Below, one piece after another: positions 21,716 through 33,618 of a DNA stretch of 64,000 nucleotides. The stretch comes from Sciurus carolinensis (Eukaryota > Chordata > Mammalia > Rodentia > Sciuridae): the NCBI RefSeq assembly GCF_902686445.1, contig NC_062232.1, positions 32,816,454 through 32,880,453 of the forward strand. The letters run 5' to 3'. The translations under genes and the position numbers were made by a program. The notes under the pieces are model-generated. The model was given only the letters and a program-made list of their open reading frames with translations. It made no database searches and was not told the origin of the DNA. The stretch's first letter is position 1, and each line of letters starts with the position of its first letter.

Positions 21716-22209
21716 TGGCCATCTTTTCAATCCCCACAAGCCCGGGTCCTCCCCAGAAGAGATCCATTACAGATTTCATTTCATTTCAGAATGCTATTCA
21801 GGGTGCAAATAGAAGAGAGTGCTTCCTTCTAAGAAATCCCCATGACTGGCTAGTCCTGGAGTCACGTTCAAAAGATTCCAACCAGCATTAATTAAACTCC
21901 TACTCTGTGACCTACTCTGTACAGTGCAAGGCATTGCGGATATTGAAATGAATAAGATATAGGGTCTGCCTTTCCATCTAGAGTACTATAATCTGGACCA
22001 GGCAGCCATTGTATGGGTCTCCCCAACTCAGTGGTAGACTCTGTAAGAACCAGGATAATGCCCGGTGTTGTTCGCTAATGTTTCCATGATGTAGATCAGA
22101 AACAAGCTCAGAAATCATATATTGAATGTCAACACGCAGAGAATTTCACCCTGTTACCTCATTTCGTCCTTACCCCAAGGCATTGAATTTAGTATAATTG
22201 TTTCATTCT

Positions 22210-22418
22210 TTTGTTTTGCTTTGGGTACCGGGGATTGAACCCAGAGGCACTTACCACTGAGCCACCTCCCCAGCCCTTTTTTATATTTTATTCAAAGACA
22301 GGGTCTCACTGAGTTGCTGAGGATCTCGCTAAGTTGCTGAGGCTGGCCTTGAACTATCGGTCCTCCTGCCTCAGCCTCCCCAGCCACTGGGATTACAGGC
22401 ATGCACCACCACGCCTGG
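22210..22418 (-). repeat. B1-dID SINE
   Basis: 'gggtaccggggattgaaccc' to 'ccaccacgcctgg' in antisense, with 'cctcctgcctcagcctcccc' in the B1 half. Flanks tataattgtttcattct (22193-22209) and tacaattgttccattct (22419-22435) are a 17-base duplication with two changes. Confidence 0.93.
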
Positions 22419-22439
22419 TACAATTGTTCCATTCTAAAG

Positions 22440-23845
22440 ATGAAAAAACAGCCTTAGTAACTCTATATAAATTTCTAGAGATCATCTGGAGGGAGGAATG
22501 TGATCAGACCCACGTCTGTATAGCTTCAAATTCACTTGCCACGCCTCTCACCCAGGATTCCTAAAATGCCCTGCTGAGTTGGTACAAGATGGGACAGAAA
22601 AATAGGAGCCAATCCTGACTAAGAGCGGGTCACCACGGCTCCTCAATAGCCAATTTACAGCCTAGCTTAAAAGGAATTGCTCCGAATGAGCCCACCTCGC
22701 CCTTGGCTTCTAAATACCATTTCCCATCAAAAGGAACCAGCCTCCTTGGAGAGACAGATTAAAGGAGGCTAAAGAGACATGACAACTAAATGCAATATTG
22801 ATCCTAGATTGGATTCTGGATCAGAAAAAGAACATGCTACAAAGTGCAGTAGAGGGGCTATTGACAAAATTGGAATATGGACTGTATATGAGATGACGTT
22901 TTTCTATCCGCATGAATTTCTTGGATGTGCAAATGTTCTGGTGATTATGTAGGAAAATGTCTTTGTTCCTAGGAAATACAGACTGAAATATAAAGAGGTA
23001 AAATGTCATGATGCCTGAAATAAATTACTTTCCAATTGGTTGGGGAAGAGATAGACAGACAGACAGATGAGCAAATACGGCAAAAGAATTCGTGAATTAA
23101 GACGGAGGCTATATGGGTACCCATGGAACTCTTCTAATTTTCTAAAATAAAAATTGAAAAGGGAGAGAATTACACAGAAATGGCCCTGCAAATGTTGCCC
23201 ACATCCACCAGGAAGGTCTGGAAGAGAGGTCGGGGGGCCACAGAGGCGGATGCCTGTGTCCCAGTAAGTGGACAGAAGCTGTGAAAATGGACACATTAGC
23301 CAGAGTCCATTCTCGCAAGAAAATTCGCAAGAAGCTTCTGTGGAAACGGAGCATTTTTATAGGTGTTTTCAAATGGGAAACCAAATTAACAACTGGATGC
23401 CATTAAATACAGAGCTGTACATGTGAAAGCTCACCCGGGAGTGGGGACAGGGGATGAGGCGGAAGCAGAAGCGAGTCTCCACTGCAGAGACTGAAACGTG
23501 GGCCACTTATTACCTCGGGTGACACCTAAATGTCAAAAGGCAAGGATGGAGCCAGAGAGCAAAGCTTGCCTGTGAATACAAATGGGAACAGGCTTTAAAA
23601 ATAAAGCCGGGTTCAGCTTCCAATACTGCAAATGCCAATCAAAAGATTCATTTATTTTTTTTAAATATGTGGGTGAGTTGAGCATTATGTCTGAAAGACA
23701 ACTCTCCAGGAATAAGCAGCAAATCACCCTGTGGATTCTGAACTTCTGTTTGTCTGCCCCAGCTTTGGTTGACTTTTGTGCTTTTATAGTTTCAGTTTGG
23801 TTTATTCATGAGAAGAAAGTGGGGAGGGGGCATTACAATTTTTTA
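22440..23845. other. Unassigned sequence
   Basis: No gene. The frame at 23582-23950 runs from unique sequence into a SINE and is not credible. 23140-23400 includes CpG-containing unique text. No repeat is assigned except poor AT-rich tracts. Confidence 0.35.
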
Positions 23846-23847
23846 TT

Positions 23848-24057
23848 TTATTTTATTTATTTGGGGCAGTACCAGGGATTGAACTCAGGGGCCACTGAGC
23901 CACATCCCCAGCCCTGTTTTCTATTTTATTTAGAGACAGGGTCTCACTGAGTTGCCGAGGGCCTCACTAAGTTGCTGAAGCTGGCTTTGAACTCAAGATC
24001 CTCCTGCCTCGGACTCCCGAGCCACCAGGATACTGGCATGTGCCACCACGCCTGGCT
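23848..24057 (-). repeat. B1-dID SINE
   Basis: Antisense: 'gcagtaccagggattgaact', 'cactgagccacatccccagc', 'ttatttagagacagggtctc' and 'gccaccacgcctggctg'. A T-rich lead-in (23839-23860) is the reversed A tail. Confidence 0.93.
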
Positions 24058-24329
24058 GAAGATTTTTTAAATAGCATGTATTTGTAACATATTTTTTAAA
24101 GTAAAAATAGTAATGAAAAGAAAATAATTTCTCAGACAAGGCCCCCAAAATATCTGTCCTAGGCAGGTTTAGGGAACACAGATAAAATCTTTGTAACTAA
24201 AGGGAATGAATGGTGGAGTAGATTTTGAGTCTGAAATTTTCCCCTAAGTGTAACAATATTCAATGAACTCTTAGGAACCATTATTTCAACTTTTGGGGAA
24301 AGGGGCAGAACCTAGTAGGGCTTTCTGAA

Positions 24330-24537
24330 GCCTCCCGTGGTGTAAGCCTGTAATCCCAGCAGCTCGAGAGGCTGAGGCAGGAGGATCAAAAGTTCAAAAC
24401 CAGCCTCAACAACAGCGAGGCCCTAAGCAACTCAGTGAGACCCTGTCTCTAAATAAAATACAAAATAGGGCTGGGGATGTGGCTCAGTGGCTGAGTGTTC
24501 CTGGGTTCAATCCCTAGTAACACACCCCCCCCCAAAT
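24330..24537 (+). repeat. B1-dID SINE
   Basis: Sense: 'gtaagcctgtaatcccagca', 'gaggctgaggcaggaggatc', 'tctctaaataaaatacaaaa', 'ggatgtggctcagtggctga' and 'gggttcaatccctagtaaca', then a C/A tail. Confidence 0.93.
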
Positions 24538-25467
24538 TTTTTTTAAATGCATTGACTTGGTAGCTTCTAATTTCTCTTAGTAAGGTTCTGGTGATGCCTT
24601 CAGTAGCTGATGGCAGAATTTCCTCCTAAGACCTAGTAATTGACGGGTAGTTTCTGACAGACGCAAGACACAAACCTTCTCCCTCTCTGCTTTCCAGAAG
24701 TTTCTCACAGAGAAAAAGGGTCAAACCCTGAATGATGTTGAAGCTTTGGAATTTACTTAGTTTGCCTTTCTGCCACGTTATGTTCTCTTGTTTAGTAAAT
24801 GTGCTGTGTGCATTTAAAAAACATGTCATCTGTTGAGATCAGATTCCACTCATATCCATTTGTTAAAGTTTATTAATTCTGTGGCCCAAAACTGGAACAC
24901 TTTTACTTATTTATTTTTTGTCTTCGTTGTTCATTAGTTTTCAGAGTCAGAAATCACAGCGCCTCCTGCTACACTTCTTGGTTTATCTATTTTATTCTCT
25001 AGTTCTGCCCAGTGTTGCTTTAAATACTTGAGGTTACATTGATAATTGCATATAATGTACATTCTAATGAAGATAAGTATTTCTGTCTGTTTTGGTTTCT
25101 GCTGTATTCTTCACACCAAGAACAATGCCTAGAATATTGCAAGCATTTAACATATTTTGCTACATGAATAAATGTGTATTCATAATTATATATTCTAGAA
25201 CTATTATTCCTTTCCCCGGTATGCACCATTTTCCTTTGTCCTTTACGGTGGTATTGCTTTGAATTCTATTCTGTCCAATATTAGAGATGCTGCTCCAGGT
25301 TTATTTGATTTATTTTTCCTGATGTATCTTTTTTCCATTCATTTACATTTGGCTACAGTGATCTCCCCTTATCCACGGGGCATATGTTCCTAGTGGACCC
25401 CTGAAACCTCAGATAGTACCAAACTCTATCTTTTCCTATATACATGCCTATTATAAAGTTGAAGTGT

Positions 25468-25636
25468 TTTTCAGTACCAGGGATTGAACCCAGGAGCACT
25501 TTACCACTGAGTCCCTTTTATGTTTTATTTTCATACGAGATTTCACTAAGATGCCCAAGCTGGCCTTGAACTCGTGATCCTCCTGCCTCAGTCTCCCGAG
25601 TCACTAGGATTACAGGTGTGCACTGTGCCCGGTTTA
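25468..25636 (-). repeat. B1-dID SINE in Tigger-like element
   Basis: Antisense: 'cagtaccagggattgaaccc', 'actgagtcccttttatgttt' and 'tcctcctgcctcagtctccc', ending 'gtgcactgtgcccgg'. The linker between the halves is shortened. Confidence 0.9.
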
Positions 25637-25662
25637 TATAGTTTGATTTATAAATTAGGCAC

Positions 25663-25882
25663 ACATGCTGGACATGGTGGTGCACACCTGTAATCCCTGG
25701 GACTTGGGAGGCTGAAGCAAGAGGATGACAAGTTCCAGGTCAGCTTCAGCAAAGAAGGGCAACCTTATCTCAAAATTTTAAAAAAGGTGAAGAGCTGAGG
25801 ATGTAGCTCAGTGGTAGAGCACTTCCTACCATGAGTGAGGCCCTGGGTTCAACTTCCAGCACCACATGCATATACACACACA
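25663..25882 (+). repeat. B1-dID/ID composite SINE
   Basis: Sense: 'gacatggtggtgcacacctg' (B1 half), then 'gaggatgtagctcagtggta' and 'gccctgggttcaacttccag' (ID half), with a CA-bearing tail. The ID half retains 'gagcacttcc', closer to plain ID than the 'ttaagca' type. Confidence 0.88.
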
Positions 25883-26163
25883 AAAAGAGATGATGTGACT
25901 TGTACCCTGCTTAAATCACTTACGCTGAACCCGTGAACCATCACTTAAATCCTCTAATCTACTGAGACTGCCATGCTATAAGCCCGAATAGCCCACACGG
26001 AAAGACAGTGTGTTCATGGAGAGACCCTGAGACTATGTCAAGACAGAAAGATGCCCAACCGACCCCTAGTTTCCCCAGCCCCTGCTGTTCTAGCTCCAGC
26101 CACAGTCTAACTACATGAGAGGTTCCAAGGCAGAACCACTCAGCTAAAAAAAGAAAACCTTCC

Positions 26164-26367
26164 CAGCCAGGCATGGTGGCGCATGCTCAGGAGGCTGAGG
26201 CAGGAGGATCGCAAGTTCAAAGCCAGCCTCAGCAACTTAGCGAGGTCCTAAGCAACTCAGTGAGACCCTGTCTTTAAATCAAATATAAAATAGGGCTGGG
26301 GATGTGGCTCAGTGGTTAAGCACCCCTGAATTCAATCCCTGGTACCAAAAAAAAAAAAAAAAAAAAA
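26164..26367 (+). repeat. B1-dID SINE
   Basis: Sense: 'caggcatggtggcgcatgct', with a short internal loss of the 'gtaatcccag' segment, then 'gaggatcgcaagttcaaagc', 'ggggatgtggctcagtggtt' and 'aattcaatccctggtacc', with about 20 A at the end. Confidence 0.93.
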
Positions 26368-27254
26368 GTAAAAACACTTCCCAAATATTTGACCTATAGA
26401 AATCAGTACCTTTAAGCACTTTAATTTCAATTACCTTCTCCCATATTTCATGTTTTTGCACTATTTTGGTGCTGTCTTGTTTTCAATCCTTCAAATCAGA
26501 CAGCATTGTTATTATTTTAAAAACCTGTGCTCACCAATTCATTTATTTAACATAGCTTACTATATCACACACTTCCTGAGACCATTTCCCTTTTTTTGGA
26601 GTACATCCTTTAAGAATCTTTTCAGAAATGAGTTTTTAGAGGTACGTGGTTTTGGTTTATCTGAAAATGTCTTTACTTCAGCTTCATTCTTAATTAATCG
26701 TTTATCGAGGTATAGAATTTTAGATAAAGAAGATATTATTCCTTAGCCTCCTGGCCTTGTGGCCAGTGAGAAATCTGTTGCCAGTCTCAATGTTATTCCT
26801 TAGTAGGTGATGTTTCTCTTTTCTCTGATTGCTTTTAATGTGTTCTCTTTCCCTTTGGAATTGACTATCATAAGGTTGGGTTTTCCTTTTATTCAACCTG
26901 CTTAGGATTTGTGCATTCTGAAACTTTGTTTCATCAGTTCTGAAAATTCTTATCTATTATGCCGTTGAATATTGCTTCCTCCATGTTTTCTCTGTTCTTC
27001 CTCTCCAGAACTCTAGTCCTATATGGGAATTTTCTATTTTATTCACTGTATCTTTTCGCCCCTCCCCCTTTCTTATTTCTGTTTCTGTGTGCTGCATCCT
27101 TGGTAATTCTGAGTGACTGAGCCATCAGTTCAGTTCAGTGATTCTTGTTTAACTCATACATTGACATTTGTATTTTAATGACTATTTTTTTCTTTTATTT
27201 CTAGAAGTCCTATTTAGTTCTTTTTTCAAACATGCCTATTCTTTTTTGGGGTGT

Positions 27255-28260
27255 CTTTGTCTGCCCCGCCCCCTTCGGCCCCCTTAGGTTTTTACTGTTT
27301 GGATGTGTTGAGTCATTTTAAACGTGCTAATTTAATGATTTATAACACATTGGATTTTTTTAATCTAAAGTTCTTGGGTACCTAATCTGCTTTCTCTTGC
27401 CCGTAGTTGATTGTTTCTTCAACTGTTTTATATTTTTGAATTGTGAACTCATCATAAGCGTGACTTTATGTGGAGGAATTCTCTGAGTCCTAACTGATGG
27501 GATGGCCTTCTGGGAAGTTTTGTTTCCTTTCTGACAAGCTCTCCAGGGGTTTTGTTATCATTTTTATAACAATTTCTTAGCTTGTGGTTTCCTGGACCAC
27601 ACAAGTAAAATACATTCAATTCCAAATCCTCTTAAGATATAGGTCAAAATTTTCTCAAGAGATACTTTTTTTCATTCGGAGTCTAGGACAACAGAAACAA
27701 TCCCCTCTAGGTCAATGAGAGGATTTTCTTCCCGCCTACCCTCACATGGAAGGTTCCAGCAAGCAGTCGTATTATCATTCACAAGCTCACCACCCTAGTT
27801 TTCAGTACCCTTTTCATTCACAGCCCCTGTCAATTTCCTGTGCGCTCATCTATTCATTCAAATAAATATTTGTTTATTTCTAGATAACTGTGGAAATAGG
27901 TTTTCAGGTTATCTTGATCACAGTATTACCACAACTAGAAGCCAAAATTTATTTATATAAGCAAATATGAAATCCACCAGTTGCTGAGATCCCTGGCTGT
28001 GATACTGATATTTTTTTCCTTAAGTATCTCTGAAAGATAAATATACTGCTTTACATCTTTTGCACATATTTTTAAATATTGTAAGGGCTAGTCACTGCCC
28101 TAAGTTTCATCACATTGTGTGTTAAAACTCCTGGCAGAATATTCGGCCTGCTAGATGGAATTGCATCTTCACAATCGGGTCTCTGTTGTAGTACCTCTTC
28201 TCTTGATCTTCACCTAAAAATTCTCTTGCCTTTATATGTTAGTAGCACTATGAAGTCATT
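27255..28260. other. Unassigned AT-rich sequence
   Basis: Possibly further decayed L1 at first ('gtgctaatttaatgatttat' near 27325), then unnamed. No gene is seen. Confidence 0.35.
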
Positions 28261-28264
28261 AACC

Positions 28265-28415
28265 AGAGTGATAGTGCAGAGTATGAGGTGGGAAAGAAAG
28301 CACAGACTCTGGAATCAGGAAGACATGGCTATTACTTTACAGCTGGGTATCCTTGGGCAAGTAGTTTTATCTGAGCCTCAATGTTTCCATCTGTAAACTG
28401 GGGTGACAATACCTA
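28265..28415 (+). repeat. MIR SINE
   Basis: 'gcacagactctggaatcagg', 'cagctgggtatccttgggca', 'agtagttttatctgagcctc' and 'tttccatctgtaaactgggg' follow the MIR consensus in order. Confidence 0.8.
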
Positions 28416-28424
28416 CTTTGAAGG

Positions 28425-29535
28425 TATTGGTTGGAATTCTCCAGAGAGAAAGAACCGATAGGACAGAAAGAGACAGAGATAAAAGATAATGATTAATAGG
28501 TGATAGATTAGATGATGATGATGATGATAAAAAAGAAGAAAGATAGTGAGTTATGGTTTAGATATGAGGTATCCCCCAAAACCTCATGTGTGAGGCAACG
28601 CAAGAAAGTTTAGAGGTAAAATGACTAGGTTAAGAGAACCTTAACCTAATCGCTGAATTAATCCCCTGATGGGGATTAGCTGAATAGTAACTGAACGCAG
28701 GTACGGTGTGTCTGGAGAAGGTGGGTCCCTGGGGGCATGGCTCTGGGGTCATTTTGTCCCTGGAGAGCAGAATTGTCTCTGGAGAGCAGAATTGACTCTC
28801 TGCTTCTGGTGGCCATGTCCTGAGCTGCTGCCATGCCTTCCGCCATGCTGTTCTGCCTCACCTCTGACCCAGAGCAATGGAGTCAGCCGTCTATGGACTG
28901 AGACCTCTGAAACCGTGAGCCCCAAATCAACTTTTCCTCCTCTAATTGTTCTTGTTAGGTCTTTGGGCCCCAACAGAGAAAAAACTGATTAAAACAGAGA
29001 GATGACAGATAGATAAATGATTGATAGATAGAGGATTTAGTAGGGGAATTGGCTCATTCAGTTACTGAGGCTGAGAAGTCCCACAATAGGCCATCTGAAT
29101 ACTGGAAAACCAGGGAAGCTGGTCATGTGGCTAAGTTCAAATCCAATGGTCTCAGAACCAAGAAAGCTGATGGTAGAACTCTCAATCCAAGGCCTCAGAT
29201 CTGAGTTGGAGGCTACTGGTGCCAACGTAAGAGTCCCAAAATGGGAGAACATGGAGTTCTGATTTCCAAGAGCAGGAAAAGACGGGGCTCCCCGCTCCAG
29301 GAGAGAAAGAAAATGAATCTGCCTTTCCTCTGCCATTTTGTTTTATCCAGTTCCCCTGTTCATTGTTTGGCATGTGCCCATGTTGAGGGTGAACCTTCTC
29401 TACCCAGTCCACCAACACACAAGCCAGTCCTTTCCAGGTCACCCTTACAGGCAATACCCGGAAGTCACGTTTTTACCAACTATCTAGGAATCCCTTAATT
29501 CAGTCCCATTGACACCTACAATTAACCATCACAAA
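28425..29535. repeat. Old LTR-like repeat split by a younger LTR
   Basis: The left part has 'gaattctccagagagaaaga' and 'accgataggacagaaag', followed by GATA-rich text. After the inner LTR it continues with 'ggaattggctcattcagtta', 'ggctgagaagtcccacaata', 'tttgttttatccagttcccc' and 'acacctacaattaaccatca'. This order is known in a mammalian repeat whose name I cannot fix. Confidence 0.55.
28559..28996 (+). repeat. Rodent-lineage MaLR-type LTR (copy 3)
   Basis: Sense: 'ttatggtttagatatgaggt', 'gtgtgaggcaacgcaagaaa', 'gagaaccttaacctaatcgc', 'aagcagagagtcaattctgc' in reverse context, 'ttccgccatgctgttctgcc' and 'ctctgaaaccgtgagcccca', ending 'ctgattaaaaca'. 438 bp, nested in the older repeat. Frames within it are spurious. 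Confidence 0.8.
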
Positions 29536-29539
29536 ACAG

Positions 29540-30070
29540 TTGAAGTTAGAATTAGAGGTGAGATTGATAAGGTATCCAGCACAAAATAGCTTCTTGAGTT
29601 ATTATTTAATATACCTTTGAGGATTTTTCATTCAACCACATAAGTATTGGCCCTTGGCATCATCCACAATGGCTAAGAAGGTGTTCCTCCAATTTTGAGT
29701 TCCTTTGTCTCTCTGGCCACCATCTATTTCATTTTTTTAACATTAACAAAATTCCTGTTTTTATATGTTTCTGGTCATTTAGGGAACAGTCACGTTAATT
29801 TGAATTGCCTTAACTAAACCTCTGCACCCAATAAATGTGCCTTACTTCAGCTATAAAGTGAATCATGGACTTATCTGCATCTTTGTAGCTGGAATGATAT
29901 AAGTAGGAAAGGCAAGGTCGTTTGTAAATTTCTAATTGGAATATACCTGAGCCAGAGGATGTAAGAGTTGAAAGGGACCTTAGAAATCCCTAAGATGAGG
30001 AGGCTAAGGGCCACCAAAGAATGCTGACCTGCCCAAGTTTACCCAACCACTCAGTGACAAAGCCAAGATC
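29540..30070. other. Unassigned sequence
   Basis: No gene. 'gagccagaggatgtaagagt' to 'cctaagatgagg' near 29950-30000 may be a decayed MIR-like piece; too weak to call. Confidence 0.3.
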
Positions 30071-30086
30071 AAAAGCCAGGTTTTCT

Positions 30087-30288
30087 GTTGGGTACAGTGG
30101 CGTACACCTGTAATCCCAGCAACTTGGGAGGTTGAGACAGGAGGACAGCAAGTTAGAGGACAGCCTCAACAATTTAGCAAAGCCCTAAGCAACTTAGTGA
30201 GAACATGCTTCAAAATAAAAAGCATTTTAAAAGGCCTGGGTAAGTGGTCAGCTCCCCTGGGTTCAATCCTCAGTACCCTTCCCCCCAA
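30087..30288 (+). repeat. B1-dID SINE, diverged
   Basis: 'acagtggcgtacacctgtaa', 'gaggttgagacaggaggaca' and 'gggttcaatcctcagtaccc' mark the two halves. The 16-base duplication aaaagccaggttttct (30071-30086) matches aaaagccaggctttct (30289-30304) with one change. Confidence 0.92.
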
Positions 30289-30304
30289 AAAAGCCAGGCT
30301 TTCT

Positions 30305-31495
30305 TTGCCAGAAGCAGGGCTATAATGGGAGTCATTTTCAGGTCCACACTACGGAAGTCGCCACGAACCTTCTGGTATAATCAGTTTGTAATCTGGAAGC
30401 AAGCCAAATCATCATGGTTAATCATTTCCCTTCTACTTTGTTTCTGTGGCCCTGTAAACCTATCAATTGTAGCTTTCCAGGGAGCCTATGACTCAGCGTA
30501 CACAGTACCGTTGAAAAACTGCGCTAGATGAAATAATGACGAGACGTCTTGCCATTATCTGACATTATGTGCCATGAATTCTAAGCCTGAATTGTACTCT
30601 TTTGCTTTCTGGATTCCTGTTAGAAGTGGCCCTAATTGTTCTCTGGGCCTGACTATTTTTATGTGTTTTTAATATTTTCCCCACATAAGAAGCAAAAACA
30701 TGCTCGCCCTTCATTCCTGAGTGGTTAATCCCTCTCAGACACAGGAAGCAGACAATCCATGAGGAGTGATCATCTCCAGACACTACTTTTAGGTGGTGAC
30801 CACCCCGTTAGGTGATGGATGTCATTTGTCAACAAGAAGCTAGGCTGGGGCAGGGGCAGGGCAACATGCAGTGGAGACCCACTAGCTCCATGAAAAAATG
30901 TTAAGTGTTGAATCTTACCAGCAGTGGATTGGGAATGTGGTGGATCCAGACACGAGTGTATAGTCCTCCAACACTTAGGCACCTACACTGACACATCTTT
31001 CATGTCTGGCTGGTCAATTTGGTCCAGACATTGGTTTGAGGTTCTGTCTGGAAATCAGGTGGACCTTCCTTTAAAATGTTTGTCCTTGAAAACTGGGAAC
31101 TGAATTATGGGACCCTAGAGGATTGGGCTGGGCCTACTAGTTCATGGTCAGGGTCCTATAGAAATAGTTATTTCATGCACGTCTCTAGTACAAAATTGCT
31201 TTGCCCTTGAACCTTGAGCCTTGATAGCATTCATTAACTTTTTGGGGCCACAAGACTCAGTCAATTCACAGCAGCCCCAACTTGGGGGGTAATTCTGAGA
31301 CAGCTAGCTAGTCCACCAATATTTGCGTCCCTCCCCTTGCATAGTATAGAGTTGTCATTGACACACAGGTGTGTGACCAGAGATTGCATTTCCAAGGTGA
31401 ACAGCCATGTGACTAGTTCTCTCATCTACTGGATGAGAGATTAAGACATAAAAACATGCATGTCTGCCTTCTCTGTGATCACTCTTTCCCTTTCT
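30305..31495. other. Unassigned sequence
   Basis: No named repeat or gene. Antisense frames of 70-72 codons overlap each other and match nothing. It includes 'tgttaagtgttgaatcttac' and other unique text. Confidence 0.35.
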
Positions 31496-31496
31496 T

Positions 31497-31706
31497 TTTT
31501 TCTTTTTTGGTACCAGAAATTGAACCTAGGGGTACTTAACCACTGAGCCACATCCCCAGCCCTTTTTATATTTTATTTAGAGACAAGATCTCCTTGACTT
31601 GCTTAGGACCTCACTAAGTTGCTGAGACTGGCTTTGAACTTGCCATCCTCCTGCCTCAGCCTCCCAGGCCACTGGGATTGTGGGCGTGTGCTACCGCGCC
31701 CAGCTT
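31497..31706 (-). repeat. B1-dID SINE
   Basis: Antisense: 'ttggtaccagaaattgaacc', 'accactgagccacatcccca', 'cctcctgcctcagcctccca' and 'gctaccgcgcccagc'. The flanking C/T-rich texts 'tccctttctttttt' and 'ttccctttccttt' are a plausible duplication. Confidence 0.92.
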
Positions 31707-31751
31707 CCCTTTCCTTTAGACTGAAAACTGAGGACACAAAGACCTAGAACA

Positions 31752-32140
31752 GTTGTTCTCAATACGAACCCTGGATCCACAGTGTGTTCAACATTTGGAA
31801 GCTCATTAGAAATGCACATTCATGGAGATGGGTTTGTGGCTCAGTGGCAGAGTGCTTGCCTAGCAAGTGTGAAGCACTGGGTTCCATCCTCAGCACCACA
31901 TAAAAATAAATAAAATAAAGATATTGTATCCATTTACAACTGGTTAAAAATGAATGCTGTGTTCCTGGAACTAATTTACATTGAAGAAATTAAACTTACA
32001 AAAAAAAAAAAAGAAAAACACATCCTTAAGTCCCACCCTAGGCTTACCTAATCAGACACATCGGAGATGGGGCCCTACAATCTATTTTAACAAGCCTTTC
32101 AGGGAATTCCCATGCTCCCTAAAGTTTGAGAATTACTATT
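31752..32140 (-). mobile_element. MER5A (hAT-Charlie), split by a SINE
   Basis: 'cagttgttctcaata' (left end) precedes the SINE. 'taagtcccaccctaggctta', 'ggagatggggccctacaatc', 'ttttaacaagcctttcaggg' and 'ctaaagtttgagaattac' (right end) follow it. Both ends are present, so the host was whole. Confidence 0.75.
31828..32012 (+). repeat. ID-derived composite SINE
   Basis: 'gtttgtggctcagtggcaga', 'gtgcttgcctagcaagtgtg' and 'gggttccatcctcagcacca' are followed by 'taaataaaataaagatattg' and 'tatccatttacaactgg', then an A-rich end. It is the sense counterpart of the element at 21366-21490. The exact right boundary is unclear. Confidence 0.75.
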
Positions 32141-32144
32141 GTTA

Positions 32145-32775
32145 GGTGGTGGCAGAACCATAAGATAGAAGAACCCTGGGTTCCTGAATCACCGCATGGA
32201 GGAGAGCCACCCACCAACCAGAAAGATTTGCACCAGACTGGTGTATGAACTAGAAATAAAATATAGTTGTATTATGCCACTGATATTGGGGGGTTAATTT
32301 TTTATATCAGCTGGTGTTATACTAATACCAGTGGAAAGACCAACTTTATATGAAGCACAATCAGAACGAGGAGGGAAGAGAGTCTAATGTCCCTAGATTC
32401 CCAACACTTTACAGGAGATACCTAGTGTCTTCACACATCTACAGTTAGTGATGTCAGCAATAGGAGTAGAAACTCAGTGTCTAGAGATCCCAAGTAATGA
32501 TGAATCATATTACTCAAACCTGTGGGCTTCCAGGATCAGCAGGAAGAGTAGGAGATGTGGCTGATGCTGAATGACTGTATCTCTTCTGCCAGTCTCACAT
32601 GGATGGTTTTCACAGGAAACAAGACAGACACCATGGACTATCTGCCAATTAGCTGAATATCTAACTATATCATCACTGTTACAGGACAAGTTCCAAGAAT
32701 ATTCCAGTGTCCATGAATCTACACATGCCTGGGTGTGAGCAGCTACTATCCTGCTACTGCCTGGCTCAATTAGCT
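32145..32775. other. Unassigned sequence
   Basis: No gene is seen. 'ttgggaacc'-type LTR marks are too weak to call. Text such as 'gtgatgtcagcaataggagt' near 32449 is unique to my reading. Confidence 0.3.
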
Positions 32776-33172
32776 TTATAATATCTGCAAGGATGTAGGA
32801 TCTGGTAAGAAGAATTCCAAGAAGATTCTCCCACCCCCAATGACTCTTGCCCTTGTACGAACCTCTTTCCTTTGAGTGTGGGCAGAAACTGTGAATATGA
32901 TAAAAAATATTCCTCCCATAATTATGGTACGTGATATGGCAAAAGGAAGATCACCCTGGGTGGACTTGACCAAATCCAGGGACTCCTTTAGAGGTCTAGC
33001 GTCTTCTCAGGCTAGTAACGGAAAAGAGACAGAGTGACATGCGCTGGTGGCTTAGAAGAGAGCAAACACCCATGTGGACGTCTATGGAGGCCATATGGTA
33101 AGGAACTGTGAGTGGCCACTGGAAGCTGAGAGCAGTCTCCAGCCAATAGCTTGTAAGAAAACAGAGGCCCAG

Positions 33173-33240
33173 GGCTGGGGGTGTGCGAGGCCCTGATTTC
33201 CAACCCCAGCACCACCAAAAGAAAAAAGAAAAAACAAACA
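33173..33240 (+). repeat. Truncated ID SINE
   Basis: 'gggctgggggtgtgcgaggc' joins straight to 'caaccccagcaccaccaaaa', so the central tRNA-like part is deleted. An A-rich tail follows. Nested in the old LTR. Confidence 0.65.
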
Positions 33241-33424
33241 GAGACCCAGTCCCGCAACCCCAAGCAACTAAACCCTGCCAACCTCCAGGAGCTTGGAAGA
33301 GGATCCCAAGCCTCATATGAGAACCACAGCCCCAGCCAATACCTTGATATGAGCCTCGTGAGACCTTGAGCAGAAAATCCAGGCACACAAATCCAGGACT
33401 ACGAATCCACAGAACTGTGAGATA

Positions 33425-33618
33425 TAGTCACACATCACTGAACAACAGGGATACCTTCTGAGAAATGCTTCATTAGGCAATTTTATCCTTATGCAAACAT
33501 CAGAGAGTAGACTTAAACAAACTAAGATGGCAACCATGTCACTAGGTGATTTGATCTTATGGAACCACCATCGAATGTGCTATCATTGACCAAAATGTTG
33601 CTATGTAGCATATGACTG
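33425..33618 (+). mobile_element. Tigger4/Zombi-like short element
   Basis: 'agtcacacatcactgaacaa', 'ccttctgagaaatgcttcat', 'taggcaattttatccttatg', 'gatcttatggaaccaccatc' and 'gtagcatatgactg' keep both ends of a TcMar-Tigger element with the centre deleted. A second copy is at 57329-57520. The name is tentative. Confidence 0.7.

Larger units (their letters stand above)
25358..25950 (+). mobile_element. Tigger-like DNA element with two SINE insertions
   Basis: 'gtgatctccccttatccacg', 'gacccctgaaacctcagata' and 'gtaccaaactctatcttttc' open a TcMar-Tigger-like element. 'agtttgatttataaattagg' follows after the first SINE, and 'cgtgaaccatcacttaaatc' lies near its far end. The family is tentative. 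Confidence 0.5.
24845..27250 (-). mobile_element. Antisense L1M/L1ME remnant, interrupted
   Basis: Diverged T-rich text typical of old L1 in antisense: 'tttattttctagttctgccc'-like at 24990, 'cctgatgtatcttttttcca' at 25318, 'cctgcttaggatttgtgcat' at 26898, 'gttgaatattgcttcctcca' at 26963 and 'ctagaagtcctatttagttc' at 27203. It is broken by a DNA-element fragment and three SINEs at 25.36-26.37 kb. Many stops; no working ORF. Boundaries are approximate. Confidence 0.5.

Noticed and set aside
32996..33388. 124-130 codon antisense frames
   Set aside because: They run through an old LTR and an ID insertion.
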